Shown: positions 51,068 through 58,571 of the stretch, piece after piece
How the letters are laid out: every line of letters begins with the position of its first letter
Numbering within the stretch: position 1 is the stretch's first letter
Source of the DNA: Hyphomicrobiales bacterium
GTDB lineage: Bacteria; Pseudomonadota; Alphaproteobacteria; Rhizobiales; Rhizobiaceae
DNA: 64,000 nt
Reading direction: 5' to 3'
Assembly: GCA_900471485.1 (NCBI GenBank)
Contig: UCEU01000008.1
Span: forward strand, 165,137 to 229,136
The notes under the pieces: generated by a model
Told to the model about the DNA's origin: nothing
Seen by the model: only the letters and a program-made list of their open reading frames with translations
Databases searched by the model: none
Position numbers and translations under genes: made by a program

Positions 51068-52078
51068 ATGGCGACCTTCATCTTGCGCCGATTGATCGCG
51101 TTGATACCCGTCATGTGTATCGTGCTGGTCATCGTCTTTTCGCTGGTGCGCTTCATTCCCGGCGATCCGGCCGTCACCCTTCTGGGTCCCGGAGCGACGC
51201 AGGCGCAGATCGATGCGCTGCGGGCGCAGCTCGATCTCGACCAGCCGTTTCCGATCCAGTTCCTGAATTATGTCGGCGGCCTGCTGCAGGGCGATTTCGG
51301 CATCTCGCTGAAGACGGGCCAGCCGGTCGCGCATGAAATCCTGCTGCGGTTGCCGGCTACCATCGAGCTGTCGGTGCTCGCCGTCATCGTCGCCGTCATC
51401 ATCGGCATCCCGATCGGCATCCTGTCGGCCACCCGCCCCAATTCCATCTTCGACCATGTGACCCGCGTCGTCTCGCTCGTCGGCGTTTCCATGCCCGCCT
51501 TTCTGCTGGCGCTGATCCTGCAGCTCGTCTTCGGCACCTATCTCGGCTGGCTGCCGGTCTCGGGTCGCATGAGCTCTTTCATCGTCGCCGAACCGGTCAC
51601 CGGCTTCGCGATCTTGGATGGCGTGATCACCGGCAACTGGGCGGCCGCACTCAGCGCGCTGCAACACCTGATCCTGCCCACCGCCGTTCTCGCCGCCTTC
51701 CTCGCCGCCACGCTCGGCCGCTTCGTGCGCAACACCATGCTGGAAGTGATGGGCGAGGATTTCATCCGCACGGCCAAGGCCAAGGGGCTGCGACGCAGCG
51801 ACGTGATCATTCATCACGGGCTGCGCAACTCGCTTTTGCCGGCAATTACCGTCATCGGCCTGAAGTTCGCGGAGATGCTCGGCGGCGCCATCCTGACGGA
51901 AACCATCTTCGCCTGGCCCGGTATCGGACGCTACATGTTCGAGGCGATCAAGAACCGCGACTATCCCGTCATCCAGGGCACGACGCTGGTCTTCGCGCTG
52001 CTCTTCGTTTTCACCTCGATCGTGGTCGACGTCCTCTACGGCGTTCTTGATCCGCGTGTCCGCAAGAAGATGAAGTGA
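51068..52078 (+). CDS. Dipeptide-type ABC transporter permease (DppB-like)
   Basis: 336 residues with about six membrane helices. N-terminal FILRRLIALIPVMCIVLVIVFSLVRFIPGDPAVTLLG is typical of DppB; the inner-membrane EAA loop appears as DFIRTAKAKGLRRSDVIIHHGLRNSLLPAITVIGL and the end EAIKNRDYPVIQGTTLVFALLFVFTSIVVDVLYGVLDPRVR is conserved. It pairs with the DppC-like protein immediately downstream, whose start overlaps or nearly overlaps its stop. Confidence 0.93.
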   Translation: MATFILRRLIALIPVMCIVLVIVFSLVRFIPGDPAVTLLGPGATQAQIDALRAQLDLDQPFPIQFLNYVGGLLQGDFGISLKTGQPVAHEILLRLPATIELSVLAVIVAVIIGIPIGILSATRPNSIFDHVTRVVSLVGVSMPAFLLALILQLVFGTYLGWLPVSGRMSSFIVAEPVTGFAILDGVITGNWAAALSALQHLILPTAVLAAFLAATLGRFVRNTMLEVMGEDFIRTAKAKGLRRSDVIIHHGLRNSLLPAITVIGLKFAEMLGGAILTETIFAWPGIGRYMFEAIKNRDYPVIQGTTLVFALLFVFTSIVVDVLYGVLDPRVRKKMK

Positions 52079-52083
52079 GCGCG

Positions 52084-52923
52084 ATGTCAGAGTTTTTCAG
52101 CTTCCTGCGCAAGAATACGCTGGCCATGGCCGGCAGCCTCATCCTGCTCGCCCTCGTGCTGGTGATCGTCTTCGGGCCAATGATCACGCCCTATTCGCCG
52201 ACCAAGCTCGACGTGCTGCACAAGCTTGCGGCGCCGAGCTTCAGCCACTGGCTCGGCACCGATGCCTTCGGCCGCGACGTCTTCACCCGCATCATGCATG
52301 GCGGACGCGCGACGCTTGCGATCGGGGTCGGCGTGGTGGCGATCGCCTTTGTCGTCGGTGTGTCGTTCGGCATGCTCGCCGGTTTTGCCGGCGGGTGGAC
52401 GGATAGCGTCATCATGCGCATCGTCGATGCGATCCTGGCGTTTCCGGCGCTGGTGCTGGCGATTGCGCTCGCGGCGGCCTTCGGCCCGAGCCTTGAAAAC
52501 GCGATGCTCGCGGTGGCGATCACGCTGGCGCCGCAGTTTGCCCGCGTCGCCCGCAGTCAGGCGCTCAGCATCTCGGTGAAGCCCTATGTCGAGGCCGCGA
52601 TCTCGCTCGGCCTGCCGACGCCGCGCGTGCTCTTCCGTTATGTATTTCTGAACGGCCTGGGGCCGCTTTTGGTGCAATCGACGCTGGCGCTCGGCAGCGC
52701 CATCCTGCAGACGGCCAGCCTCGGCTTCCTCGGCCTCGGCGCCCAGCCGCCGATGGCGGAGTGGGGGGCGGATGTCTCGGCCAACCTGCAATTCGTGCGT
52801 GGTGCCGCCTGGGTGGCGCTGGCGCCCGGCATGGCGATCCTGCTTGCTGTGCTGTCCTTCAATCTGATCGGCGATTCCCTTGCGGACTGGTTCAATCCGC
52901 GCCGACGCAGCGAACTCGACTGA
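52084..52923 (+). CDS. Dipeptide-type ABC transporter permease (DppC-like)
   Basis: 279 residues from ATG 52084; GTG 52075, overlapping the upstream stop, is a second option. Features: LRKNTLAMAGSLILLALVLVIVFGPMITPYSPTKLD, the HWLGTDAFGRDVFTRIMHGGRATLAIG motif diagnostic of DppC, EAA loop YVEAAISLGLPTPRVLFRYVFLNGLGPLL, and FLGLGAQPPMAEWGADVS. About six membrane helices. Completes the importer with the fused ATPase at 46324. Confidence 0.93.
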   Translation: MSEFFSFLRKNTLAMAGSLILLALVLVIVFGPMITPYSPTKLDVLHKLAAPSFSHWLGTDAFGRDVFTRIMHGGRATLAIGVGVVAIAFVVGVSFGMLAGFAGGWTDSVIMRIVDAILAFPALVLAIALAAAFGPSLENAMLAVAITLAPQFARVARSQALSISVKPYVEAAISLGLPTPRVLFRYVFLNGLGPLLVQSTLALGSAILQTASLGFLGLGAQPPMAEWGADVSANLQFVRGAAWVALAPGMAILLAVLSFNLIGDSLADWFNPRRRSELD

Positions 52924-52931
52924 GGCCTATC

Positions 52932-54317
52932 ATGTCCACACTGACGATCAGCCTCGAGAAGGTCGATTTCCTGCCGCCGACGCGGGTGACGGACGATACC
53001 AGCGTGCTGACGCTGAAGAACCTGGTGTTCGAGCCGCTGTTGAAATGGCACGACGGGCAGGTGCTGCCGGCGCTGTTTTCCGATTGGACGCATAGCGACG
53101 ATGGTCGCGAATGGCGGTTTACGATCCGCGAGGGTGCGGTCTTTCATGATGGAAAGCCCTGCGTCGCGGGAGACATCATCGCGTTCATCGACGGTATTCT
53201 TGAAGCGGTCGATACCTTCGGGATGAAGTGGTCCTATGCGCGCTATCTGGCCGACGCGAAGATCACCGCCGAGAGCGACACCACCGTCGTCGTCCGCAAT
53301 CCCCGTGCCTTCGCCGACATCCTCGACATTTTTTCCGAGTTCTACATCTGCCGGCTGACGCCCGATGGACAGCCAAGCCTCGGGACCGGGCCTTTCCGCG
53401 TTCGCTCGTTCGAGCCCAAGGCAAAAGCCGTGCTTGAGCGTGTCGCCGGACATGCCGAGCCGCGCGAGATCGTCGCGATCGCCGAACCCTCCGCCGACAA
53501 GCGTCTTGCGATGCTGACATCGGGCACGGTCGATGCCGCGCTCAATCTCGAGCGCGTCGAGGAACGTCTTGAGATGGACAGTCGCTTCCAGTGGGGCAAG
53601 GCGGTCAATACGCTGTCGGTGATGTTCTATCTCAATTGCCAGGAGGGCGTCTTCCGCTCGCCGGAAGCGCGGCTCGCGGCCAATCTCGCGGTCGACACCG
53701 CCCGTATCGCCGACGAGATTTTCCACGGCCTCGCCGTGCCGTCATCGAGCATAGTCAGCCCCTATCATCTCGGCATGGCGCGCGCCGGCCTGTCGCCGAT
53801 CCCCTACGATCCCGAGCGCGCGCGGGCACTGCTCAGTGAGGTGGAGGGCAGCAAGCGCGTCAAGCTGCGCACGCCGACCTTCATGCCGGAGCGCGCGCCC
53901 GAGGTCAGCCAATTGGTGGCGACGTCGCTGGAGGCTGTCGGTTTCGAGGTGGAAATCGAGATCGAGACCGATCGGCCCGAATATGCGCGCCAGATCGGCA
54001 GCAAGGAGATGGGCGATCTGGCGATCTTCGATTCCTCGCCTCACAGCACCTACCGTATCCTCAACGACAAGATTTCCAGCGTCACCAAGGCCGTGTGGTG
54101 GCAGGGCTATGACGACGCCGAGGCCGAGCGCCTGATCGCGGCCGCCAATGCCGCCGTCGAGCCTCCGGCGCGCGAGGCTGCCTATGCCGCGTGCCTGACC
54201 TATCTCAACGCCAATCCGCCCTGGCTCTACCTCGTGCATCCGGTCGATGTCTTCGCCGCGCGCAAGGAGATCGCCGGCCTATCCATCGATCACAAGGGCA
54301 CCTTGAGCATCGCCTGA
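52932..54317 (+). CDS. SBP_bac_5 homologue without signal peptide
   Basis: 461 residues from ATG 52932, 8 bp after dppC. The fold is that of oligopeptide-binding proteins (VFEPLLKWHDGQVLPALFSDWTHSDDGREWRFTIREGAVFHDGKPCVAGDIIAFI ... GTGPFRVRSFEPKAKAVLERV ... IPYDPERARALLSEVEG), but the N-terminus (MSTLTISLEKVDFLPPTRVTDDTSVLTLKNLVFEP) starts straight in the mature domain with no hydrophobic stretch. It should therefore stay in the cytoplasm unless exported in another way. It is about 60 residues shorter than the exported protein at 49415. A cytoplasmic ligand-sensing or substrate-handling role is possible; a wrongly truncated N-terminus is the alternative, though upstream sequence is coding for DppC. 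Confidence 0.82.
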   Translation: MSTLTISLEKVDFLPPTRVTDDTSVLTLKNLVFEPLLKWHDGQVLPALFSDWTHSDDGREWRFTIREGAVFHDGKPCVAGDIIAFIDGILEAVDTFGMKWSYARYLADAKITAESDTTVVVRNPRAFADILDIFSEFYICRLTPDGQPSLGTGPFRVRSFEPKAKAVLERVAGHAEPREIVAIAEPSADKRLAMLTSGTVDAALNLERVEERLEMDSRFQWGKAVNTLSVMFYLNCQEGVFRSPEARLAANLAVDTARIADEIFHGLAVPSSSIVSPYHLGMARAGLSPIPYDPERARALLSEVEGSKRVKLRTPTFMPERAPEVSQLVATSLEAVGFEVEIEIETDRPEYARQIGSKEMGDLAIFDSSPHSTYRILNDKISSVTKAVWWQGYDDAEAERLIAAANAAVEPPAREAAYAACLTYLNANPPWLYLVHPVDVFAARKEIAGLSIDHKGTLSIA

Positions 54318-54334
54318 GCCTGTGAGGACAGACC

Positions 54335-54718
54335 ATGAAAAACGACTATTCGATCACCTTCTTCTACTATGACGATATCCATGCCGTGGTGCCGTTCTAC
54401 GAACAGACACTCGGCTTCGAACTCGTCCTCGACCAGGGCCTCGCGCGCATCTACCGCATTGCCGAGAACTGCTATTTCGGCATCGTCGACGGCAATCGCG
54501 GCCACCTGAAGCATCAGGAAAAGAGCGCGGTGCTGCTGACGATCGTTTCGCAGGATGTCGAAAGCTGGCATGCGCGCCTCAAGGAAGCCGGTGTCGCCGG
54601 ACAGTCCGAGATGCTGCGCGGCCGGTTCTGTGAGCATTTCTTCTTCGAGGACCCTGCCGGCTACGCGATCGAGATCCAGCGTTTCCACAATCCCGACGTC
54701 GCGAAGCTGTTTCAATGA
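54335..54718 (+). CDS. VOC-family (glyoxalase/bleomycin resistance-like) protein
   Basis: 127 residues with the beta-alpha-beta-beta-beta pattern of the VOC fold: ITFFYYDDIHAVVPFYEQTLGFELVLDQGLARIYRIAENCYFGIVDG and the second module VLLTIVSQDVESWHARLKEAGVAG ... EHFFFEDPAGYAIEIQRF, where the Glu of IEIQRF matches a metal ligand position. May be a metal-dependent lyase, isomerase or dioxygenase, or a binding protein. Its stop codon overlaps the start of the NTPase-FGE gene by four bases. Confidence 0.85.
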   Translation: MKNDYSITFFYYDDIHAVVPFYEQTLGFELVLDQGLARIYRIAENCYFGIVDGNRGHLKHQEKSAVLLTIVSQDVESWHARLKEAGVAGQSEMLRGRFCEHFFFEDPAGYAIEIQRFHNPDVAKLFQ

Positions 54719-56790
54719 CCACCCCGAACGAAACGTCGCTAGGTCCCGCGCTAGACGCGATCTTCGCGGAGGCACGGGCTTTCGCCAGCGCGCCGCTGCT
54801 TGGCTTGCCTGATGGCTCCGTGGCGGATCTCGCGACGGGCTATATCCCGCTGCTGGTCAACTTCACCTTCGAGGACAAAGCCGCCAAGGGGCTGCGCAAG
54901 CTCAAGGATCAGGCTGAACCCGAACCAGCCGTCTATTTCACGGCGCTGGAGATGGTTCGCGACAATTCGGCGGTCATCCTGACTGGAGAGACCGGCAGCG
55001 GCAAGACGAGTTTTGCCCGCAACCTCGCTTCCCGGCTGGCTATGGGCACATCAGCCTTTCGGCCGCAGCCGGTACCGCGAAACGATCTCGGGGCCGTGCA
55101 TGAAGAGCGCTGGGACCTCGATAATGTCGTTCCCGTTTACATAACCGTGACCGGCCCGCAGACATTCGGCGATTTGCTTGAACAGACCGGTGCGCACGTT
55201 GTGTTCGACAATCAGGCGCTCGCGGACGTCGGTGCCACCGTGCTCATCATTATCGATGCGCTCGAAGCAGCCGGCCCGGACGGTCCGCGTCTGCTCGCCG
55301 AGGCGCTGGTGTTCCAGAAGACACATCCTCGAGTTCGTCTGTTGGCGCTTGGTGAAATCTCCACCGTCAAGAGTTGGCCGTTGCCCGCCGATTGCGTCCG
55401 CTACGATCTCCTGCCGCTTCTGAAGACCCAGCGCATCGACGCCGCCGCCCGATTGGCCGGGCTCGACCTTGCTCGGTCAAACGTCGCGCTTGGTGCTGCG
55501 GCCGGAAACGCGGCGCAGTTCGCCATGGCCCTGGCGGCGGGCGATGCCGGCGAAACCGCCGAAGCGATCACAGACGGCTGGGTTGCGCGGATCGCCGGCG
55601 ACGACCAGACGGTCGGTCTCCTCTGCGGCCTTGCATTCGATGCTCTCGCCGGCAAAAGCGACGATCCCGCGCTCTTTCCCGTGACCCGCGTGCGTCAATT
55701 GCTGGCGGCGCGGCATCTCGCATCGCAATCAGCCGACAAGGTCGTCCTGCTGTTCCAGAAGCAACCGGCGCTCTGGGCGCCGGTGCTCCGGGGGCTTGCC
55801 AAGCGTCTTTCCGGCACAGCGGCAGCCGATCGGCTCATCGAGGCGCTGCTTGCCGGAGAGGGCGAAGACGTCCTGCGTGGCGCACTCCTTGCCGCCGACC
55901 TTGTGACCGAAGCCAGCCCGCTTCGTGAACGCATCGCCGCACATCTGCTTGCCATCGTGACCGACGGCGCGCTGCCAGCACCGCAACGCGAGCAGGCGGC
56001 TCGCATCCTCTCGCGCTGGGGCGATCCGCGTGACCTGCAGGCGCTGGCCGAAATTCCCGCAGGCACCTTCACATTCGGCTCCGACACGCATCCGAACTCA
56101 GCGCCGCCGCATGCGGTGACGGTCGGCGCGTTCCGGATCGGCATCTACCCCGTCACGAACCGCGATTATGGCGCCTTCGTCGAAGAGACGAACCGCCTCT
56201 GGCGCAGCCCCGACGGCTTTGCCGAAGACCGCCGGAACGCGCCCGCGACGGACCTGACCTGGCGCGATGCGCGGGCCTATTGCGATTGGCTGACCGAACG
56301 CTGGCGTGCCGAGGGACGCATCGCTGCCGACGAAATCGTGCGCCTGCCGACGGAGCCGGAGTGGGAGCGCGCCGCGCGCGGCGATCAGCCCGATGAGGGG
56401 CCAGAAACAATCGTCTATCCCTGGGGCGCCGAATGGCAGGACGACGCCTCCAATTCCGAGGAAGCCGGGTTCAACACCACCTGCGCCGCCGGTCTTTTCC
56501 CGAAGGGCAAGTCGCCCTACGGCTGCTATGACATGGCCGGCCAAGTCTGGGAGTGGGCGACCACACTCTGGGGCGACGACATGGCGACGCCGCATTACAA
56601 GTACCCCTACGCCGACGATGGTCGCGAGGCGCCGGACGCCGTACCATCCATCCGCCGCGTGCTGCGTGGAGGATGTTTTTCCAGCGGCAAGCTCAAGGCC
56701 TGCTGCACCTATCGCGGAAGCCTGGAGCCCGATGGCTTCTGGCGGGGCAATGGTTTCCGGGTCGTGGTCGCAGCAGTGAGAATCGACTAG
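54715..56790 (+). CDS. P-loop NTPase (NACHT/STAND-like) fused to FGE-sulfatase/C-type-lectin-like domain
   Basis: 691 residues. Walker A is GETGSGKT at residues 91-98 and a NACHT-like Walker B ends in Asp181 (ATVLIIIDALEAAG); a helical region follows to ~440. The C-terminal ~245 residues are an FGE/SUMF1 domain (EIPAGTFTFGSDTHP, IGIYPVTNRDYGAFVEETN, LPTEPEWERAARGD, YDMAGQVWEWATTLWG, RVLRGGCFSSGKLKACCTYRGSL, NGFRVVV). The two active Cys of true formylglycine-generating enzymes are not both in register, so oxidase activity is doubtful. Such folds also serve as ligand-binding lectin-like modules, including in targets of diversity-generating retroelements; none is seen here. Translationally coupled to the VOC gene, so it is part of the catabolic operon. 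Confidence 0.85.
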   Translation: MTTPNETSLGPALDAIFAEARAFASAPLLGLPDGSVADLATGYIPLLVNFTFEDKAAKGLRKLKDQAEPEPAVYFTALEMVRDNSAVILTGETGSGKTSFARNLASRLAMGTSAFRPQPVPRNDLGAVHEERWDLDNVVPVYITVTGPQTFGDLLEQTGAHVVFDNQALADVGATVLIIIDALEAAGPDGPRLLAEALVFQKTHPRVRLLALGEISTVKSWPLPADCVRYDLLPLLKTQRIDAAARLAGLDLARSNVALGAAAGNAAQFAMALAAGDAGETAEAITDGWVARIAGDDQTVGLLCGLAFDALAGKSDDPALFPVTRVRQLLAARHLASQSADKVVLLFQKQPALWAPVLRGLAKRLSGTAAADRLIEALLAGEGEDVLRGALLAADLVTEASPLRERIAAHLLAIVTDGALPAPQREQAARILSRWGDPRDLQALAEIPAGTFTFGSDTHPNSAPPHAVTVGAFRIGIYPVTNRDYGAFVEETNRLWRSPDGFAEDRRNAPATDLTWRDARAYCDWLTERWRAEGRIAADEIVRLPTEPEWERAARGDQPDEGPETIVYPWGAEWQDDASNSEEAGFNTTCAAGLFPKGKSPYGCYDMAGQVWEWATTLWGDDMATPHYKYPYADDGREAPDAVPSIRRVLRGGCFSSGKLKACCTYRGSLEPDGFWRGNGFRVVVAAVRID

Positions 56791-56838
56791 ACAAGGACCC
56801 ATCTTCGACGCGAGCGGAAAGCGCTCTTCCAAGAGTCG

Positions 56839-56877
56839 GAAAGGAAAACATGAGAATATTAGACATGTTTTCCTTTC
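56839..56877. terminator. Perfect 14-bp inverted repeat between NTPase-FGE gene and ECF sigma gene
   Basis: Arms GAAAGGAAAACATG (56839-56852) and CATGTTTTCCTTTC (56864-56877) with an 11-nt AT-rich loop, 49 bp after the upstream stop. It may be a terminator (the stem carries its own T-run) or an operator for the iron genes downstream; the sequence does not resemble a classical Fur box. Confidence 0.55.
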
Positions 56878-56956
56878 ATTTCCTGGCGAATTCGATAAAG
56901 ATGCGCCGTCTTCTTGACGGCGCCCTGTTGCGCCAAGCAGCGATCGACCATTCCGA

Positions 56957-57454
56957 ATGTTCACAGGCGCCTACGAGATAGCGAGCTTATACGACACCGA
57001 GCGTCAACGTCTCCTGTCGTTTGTTCGCCGGCTTGTCGGCAGTCACTCAGTCGCTGAAGACCTGGTTCATCAGGCCTTTGCAAATCTGATCGGCAGCAGT
57101 GAACGCGAGGCGCGTACCAACGCCGCTTTCATCACCCAGACGGCCCGCAATCTGGCGCTCAATCACATCAGGGATGCAAAGAGACGCCAGCGCTTCGAGC
57201 TTGCCGGTCAGGACGTGAATGTCGTCGCGGATACGTCTCCCACGCCTGAAATGACGGCGCTCCATCGCGATGAATTGCGGCGGCTGCTGCAGGCAATCCA
57301 CCGCCTGCCGCCGCGCCGGCGCGACGCCTTCGTGCTCAGCCGCATAGAGGGACTGAGCTATCGGGAGGTCGGGCAGCGAATGGGGATCGCGCGCAGTTCC
57401 GTGATTACGCATGTGCTCGCCGCCGTGCAGGATCTCGACAAACTGCTCGCCTGA
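56957..57454 (+). CDS. ECF sigma factor, FecI-like
   Basis: 165 residues with sigma region 2 (LYDTERQRLLSFVRRLVGSHSVAEDLVHQAFANLIGSS) and region 4 (LLQAIHRLPPRRRDAFVLSRIEGLSYREVGQRMGIARSSVITHVLAAVQDLDKLL). It is followed 53 bp later by a fecR-like gene and a TonB receptor with an STN domain, the classical surface-signalling arrangement in which the receptor reports a bound siderophore through FecR to release the sigma factor. Confidence 0.92.
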   Translation: MFTGAYEIASLYDTERQRLLSFVRRLVGSHSVAEDLVHQAFANLIGSSEREARTNAAFITQTARNLALNHIRDAKRRQRFELAGQDVNVVADTSPTPEMTALHRDELRRLLQAIHRLPPRRRDAFVLSRIEGLSYREVGQRMGIARSSVITHVLAAVQDLDKLLA

Positions 57455-57507
57455 TGGCGAGGTTTCACGATAGTAACCGGCTACCCGATGCCAGCGGAAC
57501 GATGTGA

Positions 57508-58446
57508 ATGGCCGCCAATGCGACAGATGACGATCCGCTTTACCAGCAGGCGCTGGCGTGGCTGGTTCTGCTTTCCGACAAGGAAGCCAGTTCCGAGGAC
57601 CGTGCAGAGTTCGAACGATGGGTCGCGACCGATGCCCGGAACGCGGAGGCTCTGTCCCGTGCGCAAAAATTCTGGCAACGCTTCGAGATCATCAAGCCGG
57701 AATACGAGCGGATGCAAAAGCGCTCGGCCCTGGTCCAGCGACGCAATATCCTTCTGGGTGCCGGCGCGCTCCTGACCGGAGGGATAGGGATGTATGCGAT
57801 TAACCGCATGGCCTTGTTCGCCGACTACACGACCGATGTTGCCGAGCGGAAAACCTTCTCCCTACCGGACGGCAGCACGGTCGAGCTCGGGAGTTACTCC
57901 GCACTGTCGGTCCACTTCGGAGAAAGCGAGCGACGCCTGATGCTGCATCGCGGCCAAGCCTATTTCACCGTGGCGCCAGCCGCTTCGCGCCCCTTCATCG
58001 TCAAGGCGGGCAATGGCACCGCGACCGCGCTCGGCACGGTTTTTGACGTCAAGATGCTGGATGATCGCGTCACTGTTTCGGTCGTCGAGCACGCGGTATC
58101 GGTCGAGGCGGCGCATCAACCGCCGGCGGTCATCGAAGCGGGATGGCAAATATCCTACAGCGATGCCGGCCTGGAACAATCGCAACGCTACGATGCCGCA
58201 ATTTTCGATGCGTGGCGGCAGGACCGTATCGTCTTCGTGGACCAGCCGTTGCGGCGTGTTCTTCTGGAGCTCGAGCGTTATCGACGCGGCCGCATCGTCC
58301 TGATGAATTCCGCGATCGGCCATATTCCCGTGACGGCGATCCTGAAAACCAACGATACCGCCGACGCGCTGCAGATCATCGCCAGCGGACTGCCGATCAA
58401 GATCATCGACGGCGCCGGTATCGTTACCGTCGTCACCTCCCGATAA
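57508..58446 (+). CDS. FecR-like anti-sigma/regulator
   Basis: 312 residues. N-terminal cytoplasmic DUF4880-type helix segment (DPLYQQALAWLVLLSDKEASSEDRAEFERWVATDARNAEALSRAQKFW), a membrane helix ~78-100 (NILLGAGALLTGGIGMYAI), and the periplasmic FecR domain (RKTFSLPDGSTVELGSYSALSVHFGESERRLMLHRGQAYFTVAPAASRPFIVKAGNGTATALGTVFDVK) followed by a C-terminal STN-like module (VFVDQPLRRVLLELERYRRGRIVLMNSAIGHIPVTAILKT). It should receive the signal from the receptor at 58572 and control the sigma factor at 56957. Confidence 0.92.
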   Translation: MAANATDDDPLYQQALAWLVLLSDKEASSEDRAEFERWVATDARNAEALSRAQKFWQRFEIIKPEYERMQKRSALVQRRNILLGAGALLTGGIGMYAINRMALFADYTTDVAERKTFSLPDGSTVELGSYSALSVHFGESERRLMLHRGQAYFTVAPAASRPFIVKAGNGTATALGTVFDVKMLDDRVTVSVVEHAVSVEAAHQPPAVIEAGWQISYSDAGLEQSQRYDAAIFDAWRQDRIVFVDQPLRRVLLELERYRRGRIVLMNSAIGHIPVTAILKTNDTADALQIIASGLPIKIIDGAGIVTVVTSR

Positions 58447-58571
58447 TTATTTCACGCATCGTTCCATACCCCCTGATGTTGCTGGTGTTAAACCCAGTGA
58501 GGCTGCATGCAAACGCGGTCTCATGAAAGGGCGCTCCGAGTTGTTTGGGGCGGCGATATGTGAGGCGGGGC

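Noticed and set aside
54715..56790. A complete diversity-generating retroelement
   Set aside because: The FGE-like C-terminus resembles DGR targets, but no reverse transcriptase or template repeat was seen in the window.
56839..56877. Fur box
   Set aside because: The 14-bp inverted repeat lacks the GATAAT-type hexamers of Fur sites, so only a generic hairpin/operator is claimed.
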